Positions 45,940 through 53,955 of a stretch of DNA of 64,000 nucleotides are shown here, in pieces. The notes under the pieces are model-generated. The model ran no database searches, had not been told where the DNA came from, and saw only the letters and a program-made list of their open reading frames with translations. Within the stretch, counting starts at the first letter, position 1. Each line of letters starts with the position of its first letter. Source of the DNA: Phycisphaeraceae bacterium (lineage in GTDB: Bacteria; Planctomycetota; Phycisphaerae; Phycisphaerales; Phycisphaeraceae); contig JADZCR010000006.1 of assembly GCA_020851465.1 (NCBI GenBank), forward strand, positions 310,001 to 374,000, written 5' to 3'. Both the position numbers and the translations under genes were made by a program.

Positions 45940-46551
45940 GAACAGAAACTCGGCAGGAGCCTCGCACTCCCGGACTGGAACACGCTGGAGCCTCGTACTT
46001 CACTGGTTTTCTCACCGATAGATGCGTCGACGAAAACGAAGTGTGCGAGGGCGAGGTTGTAGGCGTCGGGGAGCAAGTAGCGGTTATCGTGGGGGTAGGT
46101 TGGCTGATAGGAAACTTGATTCTGCCAAGCCGGGTGTTGCGCGGGGGGGGGCGGTGAGTGGTTATCTCCTGGAAGGGCATCCTGGAAGGGCATCCTGGGA
46201 GGGCGTCTTGGGAGGGCGAGACTCTGTCGAGCCGCCTGCTGGGAAGCATCCTGGGAGGGCGAGACTCTGTCGAGCCGCCAGCCGACAACAGTAGCTGATA
46301 GGAAACTTGATTCTTCCGGGCCGAGTGTTGTGCTGAGTTGGCGGATTTGCCGACCGTTGGTTTTTCGTCGGGGTTTGCGAAGCCGTTTTGTTTGGAGCCT
46401 TCGGGCCAGCGGTTGATGACGCGCGATTCCGCTATGGCGGTTCTTCGGTGACTGAGGCCGGGTATTGCAGAGCAAAAGCGTGCGTCATATCACGCGTGCG
46501 CCGGGAAAGTCGGGGATGTGTGAATCCATGGCTCGCCGATCGGGAGTGTGA

Positions 46552-47505
46552 TCAGAACGTGAACGGCAGCTTGGACTCGGGTGTGGGTTTGCCGAAGAAT
46601 GTTGACCTGAGCCCGCCGCCGCTTCCATCGACGCGGATGAAGTTGGTTGACTCGGCGTTGAAATGGGGGATCAGCCAGGGCCAGCCCCAGAAGGGGTTGT
46701 TGACATCACTGGTCGGCCCGCCGTGCGACCACAGGTCCGCCAGCTGAGGCCCGCCCTGCACGCCGACGTGGTCGATCCGCTGGGAGTATTCGAAGAGGAA
46801 GCCCTGATCGGGCCGGTCGGCTTCTTGCTTGGGGTAGTACCAGTATTGGTTGAATCCGCCGACGTTTTGGAACCGGTAGCGGCTCATGTTGTGGCCGATG
46901 GAATAGGAGCGTGGCATCACCCACGGGCCGGACTTTGCCGAGCTGGGCACACCCGTTGGGAGCGGCGGCTGCCAGTGCGGCGCGTCGAACTCGACGATAC
47001 CGTCTTTGATGTTTTGTTTATATCGATTCCAACCCGAGTAAAACGGCGATTGGGAGAGCAGGTAATACGGAGGGCCGCTGCCGTAGCTGACCGCGGAGGG
47101 ACACGCAAAAATCGAACGCGGGCGGATCCGCGTGTTGGCCCACGTCGCGTTCCATGCGTTGAGGTTGTGATAACTCTGCGGTCCGATCAGGCTGCCATAG
47201 GAATCGAGGTATCCTGCGTCGGAGAGAAATTTAAACGACATGTCGTTGGTATGTGTCGTGGGGGAGGCGTAGCGGCTGATGGCCCAGGGCAGCATGCAAC
47301 GAAAGTCCTGCTGATAAGGCATCATCAGCGTCGAGGTCTGACGCATGCGGGAGAGGCAGATGACGTTTCGCGCGGCCTCGCGAGCCTGCGCCAGCGCGGG
47401 AAGCAGTAATGCGATGAGGAGCGCAATGATGGCGATGACCACGAGTAGTTCGACCAGTGTGAACGCGTGGGAAAGCCTGCGTGATGCAGAAGAAGGGTTG
47501 TGCAT
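46552..47505 (-). CDS. Prepilin-like protein (N-terminal methylation motif)
   Basis: A 317-residue protein with a type IV/type II prepilin N-terminus: a short leader, then '[21 protein letters not shown]', with cleavage expected before the F-T-L-V-E. The body has '[13 protein letters not shown]', as in the DUF1559/prepilin-like families of planctomycetes. Near the C-terminus '[14 protein letters not shown]' resembles the H-X9-DG motif but with eleven residues between His and Asp-Gly. These proteins are numerous in Planctomycetota and their roles are mostly unknown. It sits between repeat arrays I and II; ATG 47517 is an alternative start. Confidence 0.85.
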   Translation of the reverse strand: MHNPSSASRRLSHAFTLVELLVVIAIIALLIALLLPALAQAREAARNVICLSRMRQTSTLMMPYQQDFRCMLPWAISRYASPTTHTNDMSFKFLSDAGYLDSYGSLIGPQSYHNLNAWNATWANTRIRPRSIFACPSAVSYGSGPPYYLLSQSPFYSGWNRYKQNIKDGIVEFDAPHWQPPLPTGVPSSAKSGPWVMPRSYSIGHNMSRYRFQNVGGFNQYWYYPKQEADRPDQGFLFEYSQRIDHVGVQGGPQLADLWSHGGPTSDVNNPFWGWPWLIPHFNAESTNFIRVDGSGGGLRSTFFGKPTPESKLPFTF

Positions 47506-47659
47506 GACAGGCTCCATTACTGATAGGAAAGCCGATAGGAGAAATTATTCTGCCGATCCGGGTGTCGCGTGGCGTGGCGGTGAGTGGTTATCTCCCGGGA
47601 GGGCGTCCTGGGAAGCATCCTGGGAAGCATCCTGGGATGGCATCCTGGGAGGGCGTCTT

Positions 47660-47735
47660 GGGAGGGCGAGACTCTGTCGAGCCGTCTGCGTGTTTGGAAC
47701 CCACGAATCAGACTCGGCAGGAGCCTCGCACTCCC
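47660..47735 (+). repeat. 76-bp inverted repeat, copy 3
   Basis: Same structure and length as copies 1 and 2; preceded by five 12/13-bp tandem units ending GGGAGGGCGTCTT and continuing directly into the 31-bp tandems. Confidence 0.8.
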
Positions 47736-47840
47736 GGACTGGAACACGCAGGAGCCTCGTACTCCCGTACTGGAACACGCAGGAGCCTCGTACTCCCGTA
47801 CTAGAACACGCTGGAGCCTCGTACTCCCACACCGAAACAC
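47717..47840 (+). repeat. Four tandem 31-bp units
   Basis: Units start at 47717, 47748, 47779 and 47810; the consensus is GCAGGAGCCTCGTACTCCCG followed by TACTGGAACAC. Each unit contains a small GGAG...CTCC inverted repeat. There are no unique spacers, so this is not a CRISPR array. A degenerate fifth unit leads into the small-ORF block. Confidence 0.85.
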
Positions 47841-47854
47841 GCTGAAACCTCGCG

Positions 47855-47980
47855 CTACGACTGTTCGTCATGTTTCTTTGCACTCAGAGATTGCTGACGT
47901 GCCTTCCTGGAAGCAGCTTTCATTCCGTTGGGTTTACGCATCAGAAGACCACCCACCGCGTCCGCAATCAAATATGCCAT
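47855..47980 (-). CDS. Repeat-borne small ORF (41 aa), coding status uncertain
   Basis: A 41-codon frame beginning 'MAYLIADAVGGLLMRKPNG' and ending 'SAKKHDEQS', preceded by AAGGAG (7 bases before the ATG). Related sequences occur in minus orientation from 45484 ('MMSYLIADVVIGFLMRKSNG', with GAGGAG) and from about 51172, where the ATG is ACG and an in-frame GTG precedes it. The first half is hydrophobic and the second half basic. All three copies lack indels, but many substitutions fall at first and second codon positions, so purifying selection is not evident. In the other two copies the frame runs on into repeat DNA. Confidence 0.3.
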   Translation of the reverse strand: MAYLIADAVGGLLMRKPNGMKAASRKARQQSLSAKKHDEQS

Positions 47981-48436
47981 CACGTTTGCTCCTTATTTTC
48001 CTAACCTTTCTTGCCCTCGGCACTCCCGATGACGATTGGCTGCTGGCTAACCGTGGTCTCGTTTTGATAAGTCGGCCAGCGTAATTAGAAAAAATCAGCA
48101 AGACGTTAAATCGAAAACGTAGGTAAAAAACCTTATTTGAAGCCGCTCGCTACGTCAACTAGAGGTTAGCCTACCATTCCGTTTTACGAGTGACAATAGT
48201 AGCTGGTAGGAAATTTGACTCTGCCGATCCGGGTGTCGCGTATGGTGCGGTGATTGGTTACCTCCTGGGAGAGCATCCTGGGAAACATCTTGGGGTGACA
48301 TCTTGGGAGGGCGTGCTGTGAGGGCGTTTTGGGAGGGCGAGACTCTGTCGAGCCTTCTTGATTCTGCCGGACCTAGCGTTGTGTGGGATGGCGGAGAGTG
48401 GTTACCTCCCGGGAGGGCATCCTGTGAGGGCGTTTT

Positions 48437-48512
48437 GGGAGGGCGAGACTCTGTCGAGCCGCCCGCGTGTTTGGAACCCACGAATCAGTCTCGGCAAGAG
48501 CCTCGTACTCCC
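48437..48512 (+). repeat. 76-bp inverted repeat, copy 4
   Basis: Same structure and length; the right arm carries one changed base (GGCAAGAG for GGCAGGAG). It continues into three 31-bp units. Confidence 0.8.
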
Positions 48513-48586
48513 GGACTGGAACACGCTGGAGCCTCGTACTCCCGGAATGGAACACGCTGGAGCCTCGTACTCCCGGGCTGGAACAA
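48494..48586 (+). repeat. Three tandem 31-bp units
   Basis: Units start at 48494, 48525 and 48556 with the consensus GCTGGAGCCTCGTACTCCCG followed by GAATGGAACAC or similar; the same family as the units at 47717-47840. Confidence 0.8.
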
Positions 48587-48743
48587 ACTGAAGCCCTCGC
48601 CTGCTACCACCGCAATATGACGCAATTATCCCAACGCCACGGCGTACAACTCCAAAAGTCAAGTCAGCACATCACAGGGTCTACTAAGCGCCACGATTTG
48701 TTGCGTTTTTCGGCATTATTCACGTTCTTTTGCAAAAATCGAA

Positions 48744-48837
48744 AAAATACTCGACATCGCCAAATGGTGTGGTATGGTGGCGTTGTCAGTAAAATACTCG
48801 ACATCGCCAAATGACGTGGTATAGTGGCTTTGTCAGT
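48744..48837 (+). promoter_or_regulatory. 47-bp tandem duplication carrying promoter-like elements
   Basis: Two copies of one 47-bp unit (48744-48790 and 48791-48837) differ at only a few bases. Each holds TCGACA (48751, 48798), a 16-bp spacer and TATGGT or TATAGT (48773-48778, 48820-48825), a reasonable sigma70-type -35/-10 pair. The second would start transcription about 115 bases before the PEP-CTERM gene at 48949. Confidence 0.5.
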
Positions 48838-48948
48838 AGATCGCTACGGAGCGTTATCGGAGTCTATTAGAAACGATTTACTTGCTCATTTCAGGAAGAA
48901 ACCTTCGTAAGACGTGTTCACGGTTAGCTCGATTTCTTAGGGAGAAAC

Positions 48949-49809
48949 ATGATGCAGATGACTTCACCCGGTGTCGTTTTACCGGCTTTGGCGCTAGGCT
49001 TATTGCTGCCGTTTACAACTCCTTTGGCTCACGCCGACACGATCTACAACATCACGCCCAGCGATGACAATGTCATGGTGGCTTCTCAGGCACCACCTTC
49101 GCACTGGGCCGATCGCAACTGGGGGGCTGGTCCTACAGTTCAAGCTGGTTATTTTAATACCGCTGGCGTAATAGGTCCTGTACGCTCCCTCTTGCGCTTT
49201 GATGTCAGCGGCGTCAGCCTGCCGGTTGGCTCGCAGGTCACCAGCATTAAGCTCACCTTTGACGTCTTGACAACCAGTGCAACAAACGTCAATCACACGC
49301 TTTCTCTCTACCAGATCGACAGTAACAATGCTGCCTGGGTGGAAGGTAGCAAACAACCTGCCGCAGCAGCCACCACGGGCGAATCGACATGGAACCGTCT
49401 GGCGGCACCATCGACTTCGTGGAACGGCGGCGGCGGCTTGGGGGATGTCAGTAACGATGCGGGTAACGGTTTTGATTCCACCGCGTTGGCTACCCTCTCG
49501 GGTGTCAATAAAAACAGCGGGACGATCACGTTTACCTTTGCCGGAACCCCAGCTAGCCTTACGAGTCTGATCCAGAATTGGCAGGCCAACAGCGGCAGCG
49601 ATAATGCCGGCATCCTGCTGGTGAGCGATCAAGAGAGCGTGACCAATCAGGGTAACCAGCGCTTGTCCCTCTATAGCAAGGAAGGTGCAGCAGCCGAGAA
49701 TGATATGTCTTTGGCACCCACGCTCACCATCACAGTACCGGAGCCTGCGAGCCTGGCGCTGCTGGGCATCGGGGGCTTGTTGACGCTGCTCCGTCGCAAA
49801 CGGGAATAA
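48949..49809 (+). CDS. PEP-CTERM protein with DNRLRE-like domain
   Basis: A 286-residue secreted protein: signal peptide ending 'PLAHA', then a beta-sandwich with 'RSLLRFDVSGVSLPVGSQV', 'TSIKLTFDVLT' and 'LIQNWQANSGSDNAGILL', the pattern of DNRLRE-type domains that accompany carbohydrate-binding or disaggregatase proteins. The C-terminus 'VPEPASLALLGIGGLLTLLRR' is a PEP-CTERM signal. An AGGGAG precedes ATG 48949. It is followed 24 bp later by a prepilin-like gene, and a tandem promoter-like repeat lies upstream. Confidence 0.85.
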   Translation: MMQMTSPGVVLPALALGLLLPFTTPLAHADTIYNITPSDDNVMVASQAPPSHWADRNWGAGPTVQAGYFNTAGVIGPVRSLLRFDVSGVSLPVGSQVTSIKLTFDVLTTSATNVNHTLSLYQIDSNNAAWVEGSKQPAAAATTGESTWNRLAAPSTSWNGGGGLGDVSNDAGNGFDSTALATLSGVNKNSGTITFTFAGTPASLTSLIQNWQANSGSDNAGILLVSDQESVTNQGNQRLSLYSKEGAAAENDMSLAPTLTITVPEPASLALLGIGGLLTLLRRKRE

Positions 49810-49833
49810 GCTTCTGTTGGAGTTTTTGACTTG

Positions 49834-50637
49834 ATGGAAGCCACTCATCGGTTGACAAGACTGCATGACGAGCGGACGAAGGCACGCGCATTTACGCTGG
49901 TGGAATTGCTCGTGGTGATCTCGATCATCGCGTTGCTGATCGCGATGTTGCTCCCCGCCATTGCGGCCGCCAGAGACGTCGCGCGTGTGGTCGTTTGTAA
50001 ATCCAACCTGCGTCAAAAATATATTGCGATCAGCGCGTACAACAACGACGGGAAGCGGCTCGATCTGGTGACCGTCATGAGCAACGAATTCAGCGCTGAC
50101 TGGATGCAGCGGATTTCCACCTATCTGGGGGCCGTCAGTACGACCAGCTGGGTCTGGCCCAACTTTCAGACTACGGTGGCGGCGTCAGGCACGGTCGGGT
50201 GGCGTCAGATGAAGATCTTTCGGTGCCCCTCCACTGACGGTGTGCGCCCGTACGGGGACTGGTGGGCGTCGGGCACACTCGGCAATTACTATTGGCCGAG
50301 CTACACCGCCGTCAGCTTGGGTAACTGGAGCGACTTCAGCACCGTCTGGAAGGTGAGAAACGCCACCGCTTGGAAGGCACACGAGTTCGGCATGACGCGC
50401 GAGCCTATCATCGCCGAGGGGCGCTCGTCAGGCTCGAACCTGGCGCAATTCCCGTGGTACGGCGGGCGGGGCAGTTTTTTTGGAAACATCCACTCGTTTG
50501 TGAATAACGCACTACTCAACGACGGCACGGTGGTCGGGCGCGAGCTGCCACCGTGCTCGCGCATTACGGGATACTGGGCGACGTTTTACTGGGGCCCGCA
50601 AAAGACGTCGTACCCCGCGGCAACGTGGACGTATTGA
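49834..50637 (+). CDS. Prepilin-like protein with H-X9-DG motif
   Basis: A 267-residue protein. The N-terminus has a charged leader followed by '[21 protein letters not shown]', the prepilin processing and methylation signature. '[20 protein letters not shown]' is the conserved segment after the helix, and '[12 protein letters not shown]' fits H-X9-DG exactly. Same family as the protein at 46552-47505 but with low similarity outside the helix. ATG 49834 was chosen, directly after an in-frame TTG. It is probably co-transcribed with the PEP-CTERM gene. Confidence 0.87.
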   Translation: MEATHRLTRLHDERTKARAFTLVELLVVISIIALLIAMLLPAIAAARDVARVVVCKSNLRQKYIAISAYNNDGKRLDLVTVMSNEFSADWMQRISTYLGAVSTTSWVWPNFQTTVAASGTVGWRQMKIFRCPSTDGVRPYGDWWASGTLGNYYWPSYTAVSLGNWSDFSTVWKVRNATAWKAHEFGMTREPIIAEGRSSGSNLAQFPWYGGRGSFFGNIHSFVNNALLNDGTVVGRELPPCSRITGYWATFYWGPQKTSYPAATWTY

Positions 50638-50711
50638 ACGAGGCCCGCCGCATTGCTGTTGACTTCACGCGCAGCTACAGGAAGCCGGTGCCCGAGACTT
50701 CTTCGTTATTT

Positions 50712-51240
50712 ATCTCGCCGATAGGTGTATCGACGAAAACGAAGTGTGCGATGGCGAGGTTGTAGGCGTCGGGGAGCGAGTCGCGGTTATCGGGGGCGTA
50801 GGTTGGCTGATAGGAAACTTGATTCTGCCGATCCGGGTGTCGCGCAGGGTGGCGGTGAGTGGTTTTCTCCTGGGAGAGCATCCTGGGATGGCATCCCGGG
50901 AGGGCGTCTTGGGAGGGCGAGACTCTGTCGAGCCGCCTGCGTGTTTGGAACCCACGAATCAGACTCGGCTGGAGCCTCGCACTTCCGAGCTGGAACTCGG
51001 CAGGAGCCTCGTACTCCCGAATTGGAACACTCTGAAACCTCGTACGCCGACTGTTCGTCATGTTTCTTTGCAGTCAGAGATTGCCGACGCGCCTTCCTGG
51101 AAGCGGCTCTCATTTCGTTGGATTTACGCATCAGAAAACCAATCACCACATCCGCAATCAAACACGTCGTCACGTTTTCTCCTTGTTTTCCCTAACTTTT
51201 CTTGCCCTCGGCACTCCCGATGACGATTGGCTGCTGAGGA
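50712..51240 (+). repeat. Composite repeat array III
   Basis: Blocks in order: g (50714-50805), a (from about 50807), a short b, the 76-bp inverted repeat (50911-50986), d, and block e with the small-ORF frame on the minus strand (about 51050-51235). The AT-rich block f is absent. It ends about 95 bases before the ATG of the beta-helix gene. The stretch 50638-50711 has no gene. Confidence 0.85.
50911..50986 (+). repeat. 76-bp inverted repeat, copy 5
   Basis: Same length and loop; the right arm has ACTTCC in place of ACTCCC and GGCTGGAG for GGCAGGAG, so this is the most diverged copy. Confidence 0.75.
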
Positions 51241-51335
51241 TTGACACAAAATAAACTCTCCGCTCGGTCTGGCATCGTGTCCGCACCTCTATCCGGCGGT
51301 TGATATATTGCGTTCATCATTTGAAGGAATCTCCG

Positions 51336-53807
51336 ATGACCACCCCGTGTTCATCAGGACGATCTTCGCTGGCGATCACGCATGTCATGGAGCCGGTGTT
51401 ACCCGGCTGCTTTGCGGTGCTCACGGCAGCCGGCGCTAGTGAGACGACCCGCGTGTGGGCCGCTCGCGTCGGAGACGACGTACACGGCGATGAAACGGTG
51501 CGACTTGTCGAGTGGCCGGTGGCGCAGCGGCGCGGCGAGTGTCTGACGGTCGATGTGCCGCCGGGGGATTACGGCATCTACGCCATTTACATCGGCGAGA
51601 CGCGGCCGGATATGAGCCGGCCGTGGTTCGCCAATCGTCCGCGGCTCGACTGGGCGACGCCGCTCCCCGCTGCGCCGGGCGGTGTGTTGTGCGTCGTGGG
51701 CCGGTGTCTCGTGGATGTCCGCGATTATCCAACCATCGATCCGCAGAAGCCCGTCAGCTATGGCGGTCTGCTTCCCGGTGCTGATCGCGTGCGCGTGGTG
51801 ATGCGTCCTGTGCGTTCTGGCTCAGCCGCCAGCAAGGGCGACGCTCCCCGCGTGGTGGAACTGCCCGTTCATGTCGCCAGCGCATATGAACTGCGGATCA
51901 ATCTTCCCCATGATTTGGCGCCGGGCGAATATGAATTGACGGCGCATAACACGCTAGGCGGAGAACGCGGCTGGTCGAACGCGCTTTCCATCACAGTGGA
52001 GGCGGCTCAGAGCTGGCCCGACAAGGTGATCGAACTGGACCGCTACATCGCTGAGTTGGTCGCCAAAGGTCACAACCGCGAACAAGCGGTTGATGAAGCG
52101 TTCACGCGGGCGTTGGCGGAGTTGGCCGCGGGCGGCGGGGGCGTGCTGCAACTGGCGGACAACGTGTACCCCATCACGCAGATGATCGTCATGCCGCCTC
52201 GGACGGTGCTTCGGGGCATGGGCATGAATCGCACGCTGCTGACGCTGCCGCGGAGCAACGGCCCTACGGGCGCGCCGGTGATGATCACGGGCGACCGCGA
52301 TTTTGTGATCGAGGATCTGCGGATCATGTCGGTTTACGCCATCAAAACCATCGTCGCGCCGACCTGGCGGCCGCGTGATTTCGCCGAGGCGCACCGCATG
52401 CCCTTTTCCTGGTCGGACACCCGCGCCCGCAACATCGTGATCCGCCGCTGCCATATCGAGCAGCGCCCTTGCCACAACCTGCCCAGGCGGATCGACACGC
52501 CCGAGCACCTTGCCTGGCTGAGAAAATGGCTCTCCAGCGCGGACGGTCAGGATCACAGCGGAATCGTAGCGGTGCAGTTGCGCGGCGACGGACTGGTGAT
52601 CGAAGACACGACGATCTGGGGCGGCGGGTCGTGCGTCGTGCTCAACGGTTGCTCCCATGCGCGGCTGTCGCACAACGACCTGCGCGTCGGGGTGGGGGGA
52701 CACGGGTTTTACGCGATAGGAAAGCTGACCTGGCCGGCTGATTTCGCCACGAACCCCGACAGCGGCGGTGCTGTCATCCGGGGCAATTACTCCAGCCAGA
52801 TCCTTTTCGAGAACAACCGCGTCACCGGCTATTCGGATCGCGCCCGTGATCTTGTTTATTTCATCTACGGCTGCGAGGACTGTCACGCCGCCCGCAACCA
52901 CGTCGGCGACATCCAGGTCAACAACGATTGCGAAGGCCTCGCCTTCCACCTCTGGAGCGCCAAGTGGCCCTCTACGAAGTTGCGGATGACCGGGCCGACT
53001 CAGGGCGTCATCTCCGACTCACAGGGTGAAGTGGCGCGAGAGTGTCTCGAAGGCGCAGCGGTGGAAATACTCGACGGTCGGGGCGTGGGGCAAAGCCGCA
53101 CGGTGGTGCGGCAGGAGGGCGACCGGATCGAGATCGATCGGCCCTGGCACGCCGACCCGGACGAGACGAGTCTGGTCTGTTACACCGCGCCGCCGCCGTT
53201 TCGGCGCATGACGCTGGTGGACAACGTGACCTGGTGCACCGGGGCAAACCTCATGTTGTGGGGCAACTCCCATGATGTGGTGCTGGACGGCAACACCAGC
53301 CGGGGTCACCAGATCAGCATCTGGTCGGTTCGGTTGGAGGGCAATCAGAAAGTCTGGGGCGGGGCAGCCTTCACGCAGGTGCTCCACAGCACGCTGGAAA
53401 TGGGGTGGGTGGCACCTGATGACGCCCAAGAGGCGCTGGACCTGTTCAAGCACCCGGGGTTGATTTGCAACCCCTGCTGCCTGGCGGACGACGGAACGAC
53501 GATCGGCTACGACATTCTGGGGCTGGTGATCCGCCACAACGCCGTCCGGCAGAACAGCGGGATCATCTTCCGGCGCACGTTCCCCTATCGCATGGCCGCC
53601 GAGAGCGGCAGGGACTGGATTATCAACGAGGGCGGCGTGGTGATCGAGGGCAACGACATCCGCGACAGCCGCATCGGCGTGGTGATCGAACGCGGCAGCG
53701 GTGCGGTGGAGCGCCACAACACGGCCCACAACGTCCGCTGGCCTCTGATCTGGAGCGAAGCGCACTCGTCCACGCACGCAGTCTTCGACGACCCCTCTCC
53801 GGCCTAA
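51336..53807 (+). CDS. Right-handed beta-helix (pectate lyase-like) protein
   Basis: An 823-residue protein. The first ~250 residues form a domain of two Ig-like parts ('DYGIYAIYIGETRPDMSRP', 'LAPGEYELTAHNTLGG'). From about 270 it is a parallel beta-helix with repeated 'VIEDLRIMS', 'NIVIRRCHIEQ', 'GLVIEDTTIWGG' and 'NNRVTGYSDRA'-type turns, as in pectate-lyase/polysaccharide-binding folds. There is no obvious signal peptide and no catalytic residues can be assigned. GAAGGA precedes ATG 51336. A fragment of its N-terminal domain occurs at 43.8-44.1 kb. Convergent with the PEP-CTERM gene at 53956. Confidence 0.8.
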   Translation: MTTPCSSGRSSLAITHVMEPVLPGCFAVLTAAGASETTRVWAARVGDDVHGDETVRLVEWPVAQRRGECLTVDVPPGDYGIYAIYIGETRPDMSRPWFANRPRLDWATPLPAAPGGVLCVVGRCLVDVRDYPTIDPQKPVSYGGLLPGADRVRVVMRPVRSGSAASKGDAPRVVELPVHVASAYELRINLPHDLAPGEYELTAHNTLGGERGWSNALSITVEAAQSWPDKVIELDRYIAELVAKGHNREQAVDEAFTRALAELAAGGGGVLQLADNVYPITQMIVMPPRTVLRGMGMNRTLLTLPRSNGPTGAPVMITGDRDFVIEDLRIMSVYAIKTIVAPTWRPRDFAEAHRMPFSWSDTRARNIVIRRCHIEQRPCHNLPRRIDTPEHLAWLRKWLSSADGQDHSGIVAVQLRGDGLVIEDTTIWGGGSCVVLNGCSHARLSHNDLRVGVGGHGFYAIGKLTWPADFATNPDSGGAVIRGNYSSQILFENNRVTGYSDRARDLVYFIYGCEDCHAARNHVGDIQVNNDCEGLAFHLWSAKWPSTKLRMTGPTQGVISDSQGEVARECLEGAAVEILDGRGVGQSRTVVRQEGDRIEIDRPWHADPDETSLVCYTAPPPFRRMTLVDNVTWCTGANLMLWGNSHDVVLDGNTSRGHQISIWSVRLEGNQKVWGGAAFTQVLHSTLEMGWVAPDDAQEALDLFKHPGLICNPCCLADDGTTIGYDILGLVIRHNAVRQNSGIIFRRTFPYRMAAESGRDWIINEGGVVIEGNDIRDSRIGVVIERGSGAVERHNTAHNVRWPLIWSEAHSSTHAVFDDPSPA

Positions 53808-53955
53808 GCGACATGCGACAGCGCGCGAAGAGTGCCCCCCGCGTCTGGTTCAGCTTCAGTCAAATAGCTCCTGACCCTATTTGCCCAACCTCCGACGACG
53901 CAAGACTGACCTTGGGTACTCCGAAGGATTGAAGCTATTCCTCGCGCGTTTTCCA

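Larger units (their letters stand above)
45159..46330 (+). repeat. Composite repeat array I
   Basis: The first of three arrays of the same composite repeat. It runs through blocks c (76-bp inverted repeat), d (31-bp-type units), e (minus-strand small-ORF block, about 45361-45570), f (AT-rich, about 45590-45730), a (from about 45749), b (13-bp tandems 45812-45863), c, d, g (46011-46103), a, b and half of c. Most of the sequence is noncoding; the open minus-strand frames through it come from the repeat's lack of stops. It overlaps the 5' extension of the RCC1-like gene. 46330-46551 shows no convincing gene. Confidence 0.85.
47518..48610 (+). repeat. Composite repeat array II
   Basis: The most complete array: block a (47521-47596), 12/13-bp tandems (47597-47659), 76-bp inverted repeat (47660-47735), 31-bp tandems (47717-47840), small-ORF block e (47855-48070), AT-rich block f (about 48083-48195), then a second a-b-c-d unit (48199-48586). 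The period of the full unit is about 680 bp. 48611-48743 contains nothing I recognise. Confidence 0.85.

Noticed and set aside
45784..46294. Several minus/plus frames of 80-190 codons in array I
   Set aside because: They run through tandem and inverted repeats with biased composition (strings of RVSPS and EPRTP-like residues); their openness follows from the repeats.
47717..47840. CRISPR-like array of 31-bp repeats
   Set aside because: Repeats are adjacent with no unique spacers of constant length, and no cas gene is in the window.
52000..52949. Long minus-strand frames within the beta-helix gene
   Set aside because: The plus-strand product shows periodic beta-helix turns, a good ribosome site and a homologous fragment elsewhere; the antisense frame shows none.
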